A stretch of 8,226 nt of DNA from an uncultured Senegalimassilia sp. (GTDB lineage Bacteria; Actinomycetota; Coriobacteriia; Coriobacteriales; Eggerthellaceae), in NCBI GenBank assembly GCA_937925385.1, contig CALEWN010000114.1, positions 1 to 8,226 of the forward strand. Reading direction: 5' to 3'. Position 1 is the stretch's first letter. Every line of letters begins with the position of its first letter. The translations under genes and the position numbers were made by a program. This document shows positions 1 to 5,679 of this stretch, one piece after another. The notes below the pieces were generated by a model, which saw only the letters and a list, made by a program, of their open reading frames with translations, was not told the DNA's origin and searched no databases.

Positions 1-1994
1 CCGACTCCGATCCCAACAAGGAGCAGCTGCGGCTGGTCATCGATTCTCTGACTTCCCGCAACGCCGAGCTGCAGCGCGACCTTGACGACCTGAAGATGCT
101 CAGCGGCGATGTGGACGACACGGCAGCCAGCGTCGCAGCTGCCGCCAATACCATCAACGCCGCGGCGCAAAGCGCCATCACCGCTTCCGGCGTATATCAG
201 CAGCAGCTGTTCGGAAGCGCCTTGCCGCAGGTGAGCAACGGTATTTCCCAGGTTGGCATCGCCGCTGCCGGCTTGAAAGGGGCCGTCTCCAATCAAAGCT
301 ATTTGATCGACGAGACCTCGAGCGTGATCGATCAGCTGTCGGGGACGCTGCGTGTGGCAAGCGATGCTATGGCTCAAACCGATGTCTTGCTGTCAAGCCT
401 TGAGGGGACCATGCGCCAGGCGCGCAACGACGTGTCTCTGCTCGGGACGTCTTCGGCGATGTCGGACCTGATCGATAGCGGGCGCATCGACCCCGAGAAG
501 ATCGCGGAGTTCATGCAGGCCCCCACGCAGGTGACCACCGAGAAGCTGTACCCGCTCAACGCTTACGGTTCGGCCATGGCTCCGCTGTTCATCAGCTTGA
601 GTCTGTGGATCGGCACGTTGATGCTGTGCGTCATCTTGAAGCTGGAGGTCGACAAGGAGGGCGTGCCCGGCTTGACGGTGGTGCAGGGCTATATCGGCCG
701 CTGGCTGTTCTTCGCCTTGCTGGTGACCCTGCAGGCCGTGGTGTGCGTTGCAGGCTGCCTGTTCATCGGCGTGCAGGCGACATCGGTGCCGGCGTTTTTC
801 GCAACGGCGATCTTGCTGTCGCTTTCCTATCTGTGTATCACGTACACGCTGTCATCATCGTTCCAGCATATCGGCATCGGCCTGTGCATCATCATGGTGT
901 TCGTCCAGATTCCGGGCGGCACGGGCTTGTACCCGGTGGAGATGACCGACGCCTTCTTCCGGACGGTGTACCCCATGTTCCCGTTCACCTACGGCATCAA
1001 CGCCTTGCGCGAGACCATCGGCGGCTTCTACGGCACGCAGTGGCTTGGTTATTGCGGAGTGCTGCTGCTCATCGCGCTGTCCATGACGCTCGTCGGTCTG
1101 TTCGTGCGGCCGCATCTGACCAACCTCAACCGCCTGGTGGCGAAGGAGATCAAGCAAAGCGACCTGCTCAACGTCGAGGAGGCTCTGGTGCCCGAGCGCC
1201 GTTACCGCATAGGGCAGCTTATCCGGGCGCTGTCGGACCATGATGAGTTCCACGCCGAGGTGCGGCAGCGGGCCGATGCCTTCCTGAGGCATTACCCTCG
1301 TCTGAAGCGCGGTGCGTTCATCCTGGGCATTGCGGTGCCGGTGGTTTTCACGCTGGTGTTCGCCGTGACCACCACTGAGAAGGTGGTCACGTTGACGGCG
1401 TGGCTGATCTGGCTGGTCATCCTTACCGGCTTTTTGCTGGGCTTGGAGATGGTGCGCGACAACATCCAGCGTCAGGCGTCCATCGACGGCATGAGCGAAG
1501 ACGAGCTACGCGGGCATTTGGCCGATCGGGGCAAGAAGATGGTCAACGAATTGGTGCCTGCCGCCATGTCGACGGCGCGCGTGTCGGTGCCCGTCGACCG
1601 CTCCGCCCGCGCGGCGGGCGTGTCCGTGCCGCTGCCTCCCGTGAGCGTGGCGGTCGACGATATGGCCGATCGGCCTGTCTCGGCACCCGGCGACGATGGT
1701 GCTGGGCGGGGCGCTGCTCGCAAGCCGAAGGGTCCCTCGAGCAAGGTTCCATCGCTTATGGATTTGGCGGCGAAGGGCAAGCCTGCGTACTTCGATGGGC
1801 CGTTTCTGACCGATGAGGAGGCCCATGGCGAAAAGGGCAAGGGCGATGAGGAGCTGCTGGAGGTCGAGGTGCCCGTTCTCGAGTTGAGTGCTGACGATTT
1901 GGAATCCCTTGCGCAGCGCAAGGCCGAGCGCGGCAAGCACGACAAGAAGCATAAGAAGAAGGGCGATTCGAAGAAGGGGGGCGGCCATGCGTAA
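1..1994 (+). CDS. YhgE/Pip family membrane protein with long cytoplasmic tail (5' partial)
   Basis: The frame is open from base 3 to the TAA at 1992-1994, giving 663 visible residues; the start and N-terminal domain lie upstream of the window. The first ~185 residues are an Ala/Ser/Asp-rich helical stretch, as in the extracytoplasmic middle of YhgE/Pip proteins. A conserved YGSAMAPL motif (about visible residues 188-195) opens the ABC-2-like C-terminal membrane domain. I see helices near 191-213, 233-256, 263-286, 289-304 and 349-369. The following gene has the same layout and the matching FGSAMAPL motif, which shows paralogy. Unlike that gene, this one adds two more helices (about 436-456 and 463-481) and a ~180-residue charged tail ending in a Lys/His/Gly-rich run. 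YhgE/Pip includes phage-receptor proteins (Pip, YueB) and type VII secretion EsaA relatives; transport or envelope anchoring is possible, but the substrate is unknown. Confidence 0.87.
   Translation, partial: DSDPNKEQLRLVIDSLTSRNAELQRDLDDLKMLSGDVDDTAASVAAAANTINAAAQSAITASGVYQQQLFGSALPQVSNGISQVGIAAAGLKGAVSNQSYLIDETSSVIDQLSGTLRVASDAMAQTDVLLSSLEGTMRQARNDVSLLGTSSAMSDLIDSGRIDPEKIAEFMQAPTQVTTEKLYPLNAYGSAMAPLFISLSLWIGTLMLCVILKLEVDKEGVPGLTVVQGYIGRWLFFALLVTLQAVVCVAGCLFIGVQATSVPAFFATAILLSLSYLCITYTLSSSFQHIGIGLCIIMVFVQIPGGTGLYPVEMTDAFFRTVYPMFPFTYGINALRETIGGFYGTQWLGYCGVLLLIALSMTLVGLFVRPHLTNLNRLVAKEIKQSDLLNVEEALVPERRYRIGQLIRALSDHDEFHAEVRQRADAFLRHYPRLKRGAFILGIAVPVVFTLVFAVTTTEKVVTLTAWLIWLVILTGFLLGLEMVRDNIQRQASIDGMSEDELRGHLADRGKKMVNELVPAAMSTARVSVPVDRSARAAGVSVPLPPVSVAVDDMADRPVSAPGDDGAGRGAARKPKGPSSKVPSLMDLAAKGKPAYFDGPFLTDEEAHGEKGKGDEELLEVEVPVLELSADDLESLAQRKAERGKHDKKHKKKGDSKKGGGHA
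1974..1981 (+). promoter_or_regulatory. Ribosome binding site of the second YhgE/Pip gene
   Basis: AAGGGGGG sits 5 nt before the ATG at 1987 and lies inside the lysine-rich 3' end of the upstream gene. It fixes the start in the overlap and supports coupled translation. Confidence 0.7.
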
Positions 1995-4176
1995 CGTGTT
2001 CAAGCTGTTCTCCTACGACATCAAGCACCTGTTCGGCAACACGGTGACCCTTGTCATCGTGCTGGGCTTGGTGTTCCTGCCGTCCATTTTCACGTGGTAC
2101 AACGTTATCGCGTGCTGGAACGTGTTCGATAACACGGGCAACCTGAAGGTTGCTGTGGCAAACTCCGACGAGGGGTATCAAAGCGACCTGCTGCCCACGA
2201 AGATCAACGTGGGCGATAGCGTGGAGTCGGCGTTGCGCGCCAACGACCAGCTTGATTGGGTGTTCACTAACGAGGAGGACGCCATCGACGGGGCGCGCTC
2301 GGGCAAGTACTATGCAGCCGTGGTCATCCCGCAGAACTTCAGCTCCGACATGATGAGCTTCTACTCCGACGATGCCGAGCATCCCGAGCTCATCTATTAC
2401 GAGAACGATAAGAAGAACGCCGTGGCGCCGCGCGTGACCGATCAGGCGTCCAATAAGGTTGCCGCTCAGGTGAACACCACGTTCGCCGAAACCATCTCCG
2501 ATGTTGCCCTAGGGTTGATCGATACCTTGGGCACGGTGGCGGACGATACCGACGCGGCGGGGCGGGTGGCCAAGCTTTCGGGCACCATATCCTCTTCTGC
2601 GGACCAGATGCGCACCGCGGCCGACGTGCTCGAGTCGTATGCGAACCTGGCGGGGACGGCGCAGGCGCTGGTGGGAAGCTCAACCCATCTTCTGGGCGAT
2701 GCGCAAAACGCGGTGAGGGACGCGAAGCAGCAGGCATCGGGGGCGAAAAGCGGGGCGGACACCATCGGCGATGCGCTGTCGACGTCGGTTTCCTCCTTGT
2801 CCGATGCGCTGTCGCAATGCTCCGAGGGCTTCAGCCAGGTGCCCGCTGCCATTGATGAGGTGTATGCGCAGGTTGATACCGATAAGGCGCACGCCGCGCA
2901 AACGCTTCGCGATCAGGCGGCGGATGTGGACGCCCAGATCGAGCGCTACCAGCAGCTCGTCGATGCGCTCGAATCCTTGAAACCGCAGCTTGACGAGCAG
3001 TATCGCCCGGCGGTTGATGCCGTGATAGCGCAGTTGAACACGTCCATATCGTCGCTTGAGAAGCTGCGCGACAGTTTGACTTCGGCGGCGGACAAGATAG
3101 TATCCGGCAACGATCCGGAGTCCGCGTCCCGAGCCGATATCCAGGCGAAGCTCGATGAGGCGAAGGCGAACGCCGACAAGCTGAAGAACGATTACGAGAA
3201 CAACCTGAAACCGGGCCTTGAGAGTTTGGCGAGCTCGGTGGCGCAGGCGGCGCAATCCCTTTCGGCGCGTGCTTCGCAGCTTTCCGGTGTTGGCGACGAC
3301 TTGAACGGTGCGGCGTCCTCGGTAACGGCGGATTTGGCGGACGCGCAAAGCGCCATCCGTGCCATGTCCGATGAGCTGCATGGGTCCGCCGATAAGATGT
3401 CGGCGTTATCGCAGCGCGTCAACGAAGCTTTGGCCAGCGGAAACATCGATCAGCTGAAGCAGATCATCGGCTCGGATCCCGAGGCGCTTGCCAAGGCCGT
3501 GTCCGCCCCTGTGGGGGTGGAGCGCATCGCCGTGTTCCCGGTGGAGGACTTCGGGTCGGCCATGGCGCCGTTGTACACCACCTTGGCGCTGTGGGTGGGA
3601 TCGCTGCTGATCATGGTGTTGCTCAACCCGGTTCCCTCCGAACGCGCCAAGCGCGAGGCAGGGCTGGTCGAGCCCAAGTCCTGGCAGTTGTTCTTCGGGC
3701 GCTATGGCGGACCGTTCGTGCTCGCGTTCATGCAATCGACGGTGGTATGCCTGGGCAACATGCTGTTCGTGGGTGTCCAGGTTGCCGACCCATTGCTGTA
3801 TCTGCTGTGTTTCTGGACGGCGGGTTTCGTGTTCAGCTTCATCATCTACACGCTGGTGTCGCTGTTCGCCAACCTCGGCAAGGCGCTGGCGGTGCTGCTG
3901 CTCATCATCTACGTGACCGGCGGCGGTGGCAGCTTCCCCTTGCAGCTGCTGCCCGGCTTCTTCCAGGCAGCTAACCCGTTTTTGCCGGCGACGCATGTCA
4001 TCAACGCCATGCGTGCGGCGAGCATGGGCGTGTATCAGAACGATTTCTGGGTGCAGATCGGTATTACGCTTTCCTTCATCGTGCCGTTCGTAATCATGGG
4101 CATCCTGCGGCCGGTGCTCTCGCGCTTCACGTATTGGTTCGTGGAGCAGGTGGAGAAGTCGAAGGTGGTCGCTTAG
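1987..4176 (+). CDS. YhgE/Pip family ABC-2-like membrane protein, complete
   Basis: The 729-residue protein has the full YhgE/Pip plan. A single N-terminal helix (about 18-38) is followed by the family signature around residues 32-63 (PSIFTWYN, then W44, then the NTGNLKVAVANSDEG segment). A ~460-residue extracytoplasmic region follows, Ala/Ser/Asp-rich and predicted helical or coiled-coil from about 180 to 515. The C-terminal domain has five helices (about 528-546, 574-598, 603-625, 632-647, 689-707) and begins at FGSAMAPL (522-529). The ATG at 1987 is chosen because AAGGGGGG lies 5 nt upstream and the protein then starts directly at the conserved MRNVFKLFSYDIKHL segment; an in-frame extension to 1888 would only be a shadow of the upstream gene. 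The start overlaps the upstream stop by 8 bases (ATGCGTAA), implying translational coupling. The family is secure. The role (export, envelope anchoring or phage-receptor-like surface protein) is not shown by sequence. Confidence 0.93.
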   Translation: MRNVFKLFSYDIKHLFGNTVTLVIVLGLVFLPSIFTWYNVIACWNVFDNTGNLKVAVANSDEGYQSDLLPTKINVGDSVESALRANDQLDWVFTNEEDAIDGARSGKYYAAVVIPQNFSSDMMSFYSDDAEHPELIYYENDKKNAVAPRVTDQASNKVAAQVNTTFAETISDVALGLIDTLGTVADDTDAAGRVAKLSGTISSSADQMRTAADVLESYANLAGTAQALVGSSTHLLGDAQNAVRDAKQQASGAKSGADTIGDALSTSVSSLSDALSQCSEGFSQVPAAIDEVYAQVDTDKAHAAQTLRDQAADVDAQIERYQQLVDALESLKPQLDEQYRPAVDAVIAQLNTSISSLEKLRDSLTSAADKIVSGNDPESASRADIQAKLDEAKANADKLKNDYENNLKPGLESLASSVAQAAQSLSARASQLSGVGDDLNGAASSVTADLADAQSAIRAMSDELHGSADKMSALSQRVNEALASGNIDQLKQIIGSDPEALAKAVSAPVGVERIAVFPVEDFGSAMAPLYTTLALWVGSLLIMVLLNPVPSERAKREAGLVEPKSWQLFFGRYGGPFVLAFMQSTVVCLGNMLFVGVQVADPLLYLLCFWTAGFVFSFIIYTLVSLFANLGKALAVLLLIIYVTGGGGSFPLQLLPGFFQAANPFLPATHVINAMRAASMGVYQNDFWVQIGITLSFIVPFVIMGILRPVLSRFTYWFVEQVEKSKVVA

Positions 4177-4205
4177 CCGGCGGCAGTTGGATAGGCTGGT
4201 CTTTT

Positions 4206-4238
4206 GGGGCGCGGTCCGGTTTCGGGCCGCGCCCTTTT
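4206..4238 (+). terminator. Rho-independent terminator of the YhgE/Pip pair
   Basis: The arm 4206-4218 pairs with 4223-4235 (13 bp, mostly G-C, with two G-U pairs) around a GTTT loop and runs into TTTT at 4235-4238. It lies 30 nt after the stop of the second YhgE/Pip gene and would end that transcript. Confidence 0.88.
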
Positions 4239-4335
4239 CGCATCTGCGCGTGCGTTCGGCCCCGTTCGGCGGTTCGTCTTGCCTTGAGGGAGGGTTCCGA
4301 TCGCGGGTCAGCGGCCCGTCGCGCGTTGCATGGAG

Positions 4336-4341
4336 TATAAT
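4336..4341 (+). promoter_or_regulatory. Probable -10 element (TATAAT) for the stress-protein transcript
   Basis: A perfect TATAAT stands out in GC-rich DNA on the correct strand, about 170 nt ahead of the gene. No good -35 hexamer is present 16-18 nt upstream (the bases there are GC-rich, near GGCCCG), so an activator or an alternative sigma factor may be needed. A start near 4348 would give a leader of about 163 nt. Confidence 0.5.
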
Positions 4342-4344
4342 CAT

Positions 4345-4510
4345 AAGCAGGTTCAACACGGTGCGTTACCTGCTTGAACGACGGCAACGTAACGGTTGGG
4401 TCCGAAAGCAAGGCGCCAAGGGGCAAGCCTTGCGCATCCGGCGATCGTCCGCCGGTTTCAAGCCCGCGCGGCGGGGTGCCGCCGGGCGCTTTTGAGGGAA
4501 GGAGCCCGTT
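4345..4510 (+). promoter_or_regulatory. Candidate structured 5' leader (possible cis-regulatory RNA or small RNA)
   Basis: Several inverted repeats are visible: AAGCAGGT 4345-4352 with ACCTGCTT 4368-4375; GTTCAA 4351-4356 with TTGAAC 4374-4379; CGTTAC 4364-4369 with GTAACG 4389-4394; ACG-GCAA-CGT 4381-4390, a GNRA-type mini-hairpin; GCAAGGC 4408-4414 with GCCTTGC 4427-4433, capped by GCC/GGC; CCGGCG 4438-4443 with CGCCGG 4450-4455. The first three overlap, so they exclude one another, as in switching leaders. A longer-range pairing, CGGTGCG 4359-4365 with CGCATCCG 4433-4440 (one bulge), would enclose the middle. I cannot match it to a named riboswitch. Some of these pairings may be chance in GC-rich DNA. 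Confidence 0.35.
4462..4493 (+). terminator. Possible attenuator hairpin ahead of the stress-protein gene
   Basis: GCCC 4462-4465 pairs with GGGC 4484-4487, and GGCGG 4470-4474 with CCGCC 4479-4483, around a 4-nt loop and with a 4-nt bulge. A short T run follows (4490-4493), ending 17 nt before the ATG. The strand 4483-4487 (CGGGC) could instead pair with GCCCG at 4504-4508, which would place the ribosome site in a loop. The T run is short and the bulge weakens the stem, so this is tentative. Confidence 0.33.
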
Positions 4511-4990
4511 ATGATGTTCCGTCATGTCATGGTCCCCTATGATGGGTCCGATCACGCGAAGAACGCTCTGAACTACGCCAAGGACCTGGTTGCCGGCAAC
4601 GCCGATGCCAAACTGTCCGTGGTGCATGCCGTCCCGTCCAGCTATATGGGCGTGGACCGTATGGGAACCGATGGCGCGCTGGACGGCGTGCCCTACGGCA
4701 TGCTGGATTACGAGGAGTATCAGGGCGTGGTCAAACGCGTGCTCGACGAGGCGCAGAAGCGCGTTGCCGAGGACTTGGGCGATGCTTTGGCGAATCTGGG
4801 CGACCGTGCCCAGGTGGAGGCCGTTGCCGGAGCTTCCCCCGCAGATGCGTTGTCGCGCTACGCCGAGGAGCATGATTGCGACCTTATCGTCATGGGCCGT
4901 CGCGGCTTGGGCGCCATCCGCGGCATGCTGGGCAGCGTCAGCTTCGGCGTGCTGCGCGCCACCGACATCCCGGTGCTCACGGTGAAGTAG
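4511..4990 (+). CDS. Universal stress protein (UspA family), single domain
   Basis: The 159-residue cytoplasmic protein has one USP fold, the usual length for the family. The N-terminal strand and loop read VMVPYDGSD (6-14), with the nucleotide-contacting Asp at D11. The C-terminal part has LIVMGRRG (125-132), then G141-S142-V143 and a final IPVLTV strand, the P-loop-like ATP-binding region. The Gly-x2-Gly is separated from Gly-Ser by 8 residues, one fewer than the canonical 9, so ATP binding is likely but not certain. The start is set by AAGGAG at 4499-4504, 6 nt before ATG 4511; a second in-frame ATG follows at once. The gene stands alone between its own promoter-like box and its own terminator. 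Family members act as dimers in responses to starvation, hypoxia or membrane stress; the particular stress is not visible here. Confidence 0.93.
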   Translation: MMFRHVMVPYDGSDHAKNALNYAKDLVAGNADAKLSVVHAVPSSYMGVDRMGTDGALDGVPYGMLDYEEYQGVVKRVLDEAQKRVAEDLGDALANLGDRAQVEAVAGASPADALSRYAEEHDCDLIVMGRRGLGAIRGMLGSVSFGVLRATDIPVLTVK

Positions 4991-5015
4991 CTCTCTCTTT
5001 GCGATTTAGACCGAT

Positions 5016-5054
5016 AAGCCGCCTGCGATGCTTGTCATTGCGGGCGGCTTTTTT
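5016..5054 (+). terminator. Rho-independent terminator of the stress-protein gene
   Basis: The arm 5016-5030 (AAGCCGCC then TGCGATG) pairs with 5036-5050 over 15 bp with two G-U pairs and a 5-nt loop, ending in six Ts at 5049-5054. It begins 26 nt after the stop. On the minus strand the hairpin is followed by few Ts, so it would be only a weak stop for crcB. I see no better crcB terminator in 5055-5189. Confidence 0.9.
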
Positions 5055-5189
5055 GCGCTTGGGGGTACCGGATGGGGGCGATGGCTTGATTTTGAACGCG
5101 GTGGCGCATCGGAGTCGGGTCTGAACGCCGCTGCGACGGGGCTTTGCGGTTGCGTGTCGGCTTGAGCTGCAGTCGGCCCCGCCGTTGCG

Positions 5190-5576
5190 CTAAGCCGCTT
5201 GCGCCCCCAGTGCCCAGCGTACCAGCATCTTGCCGGCAACGACGCCCAGCACGCATGCGGCCAAGCTGCCGAGCGCATAGGCTCCGCCTATGGCATATTC
5301 GCCGCGCTCGAGCAGTGCGAGCGTTTCAAGCGAGAAGGTGCTGAACGTGGTGAAGCCGCCGCACAGGCCGGTTTTCAGGAACAAGACGGCGTTTGCGGGC
5401 AGCATGCCGGGGCGGATGCTGGCCGCTTCCACCACGGCGCCGATGACCACGGCTCCCGTGAAGTTGATGATGAAGGTGATGAGCGGGAATTGCCCCTGAT
5501 AGGGAAGCAGCCCAAGCAGGTAGCGCGCAACGGCTCCGCAAAAACCGCCTGCTCCAACGCATAATGCCGCAATCAT
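5190..5576 (-). CDS. crcB: Fluoride ion channel CrcB (Fluc)
   Basis: The 128-residue, four-helix membrane protein exports fluoride across the cytoplasmic membrane as a dual-topology dimer. Family hallmarks are visible: an N-terminal GAGGFCGAVARY segment (8-19), INFTG in helix 2 (37-41), and the signature GLCGGFTTFSTFSLE (70-84), which carries the Phe and Thr/Ser residues lining the pores. Helices fall near 3-25, 33-53, 63-85 and 96-118. The length is normal. The ATG (CAT on plus, 5574-5576) has GGAAAGGA upstream at a 6-nt spacing; the frame stays open further upstream, but only as antisense of the M18 gene. Many Gram-positives encode two adjacent crcB genes; only one is seen here, so it is either a homodimer or its partner lies elsewhere. 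It is divergent from the M18 gene and convergent with the stress-protein gene. Confidence 0.94.
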   Translation of the reverse strand: MIAALCVGAGGFCGAVARYLLGLLPYQGQFPLITFIINFTGAVVIGAVVEAASIRPGMLPANAVLFLKTGLCGGFTTFSTFSLETLALLERGEYAIGGAYALGSLAACVLGVVAGKMLVRWALGAQAA

Positions 5577-5679
5577 GGCGCGTCCTTTCCGATGCGTGTT
5601 CTTCGGGTTCGTATTGTAGTGCAACCCGTAACCGCATGCGTTGGTTGCTAGACTGGATGGGAACGAAAGGAGCTGACTG
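5577..5679. promoter_or_regulatory. Divergent crcB / M18 aminopeptidase promoter region
   Basis: This 103-bp region must drive both genes. On the minus strand a TACAAT box (plus 5613-5618) could serve crcB, giving a leader of about 30 nt. It lies between the arms of a dyad, CGGGTT 5604-5609 and AACCCG 5623-5628. On the plus strand TAGACT at 5649-5654 could be a -10 for the M18 gene. Neither box has a convincing -35. The crcB leader is too short for a fluoride riboswitch. Confidence 0.4.

Larger units (their letters stand above)
4177..4510. other. 334-bp intergenic region between the YhgE/Pip unit and the stress-protein gene
   Basis: It contains the terminator at 4206-4238, then about 95 bases (4239-4335) in which I see nothing specific, then a TATAAT box at 4336-4341 and a hairpin-rich leader to the ATG at 4511. 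Short open frames crossing this region have no ribosome site or recognisable protein character, so I call no gene here. Confidence 0.7.

Noticed and set aside
605..1243. A 212-codon plus-strand frame inside the first YhgE/Pip gene
   Set aside because: Out-of-frame Arg/Gly/His-rich product, while the real frame gives clean membrane helices over the same bases.
3406..4359. A 317-codon minus-strand open frame opposite the second YhgE/Pip gene
   Set aside because: Composition is His/Gln/Arg-rich shadow sequence, and it crosses the terminator at 4206-4238. The opposite strand has a clear membrane domain.
4345..4440. tRNA-like GGTTCAA motif in the leader
   Set aside because: No acceptor stem, anticodon arm or CCA end can be folded around it.
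5138..5185. CGGGGC/GCCCCG repeat as a crcB terminator on the minus strand
   Set aside because: Short arms far apart (over 30 nt) and no T run on the minus strand.
5577..5612. Fluoride riboswitch upstream of crcB
   Set aside because: The leader is only about 30 nt if TACAAT is used, and I do not see the conserved GATGG...CGCC / CTGATG core on the minus strand of the intergenic region.
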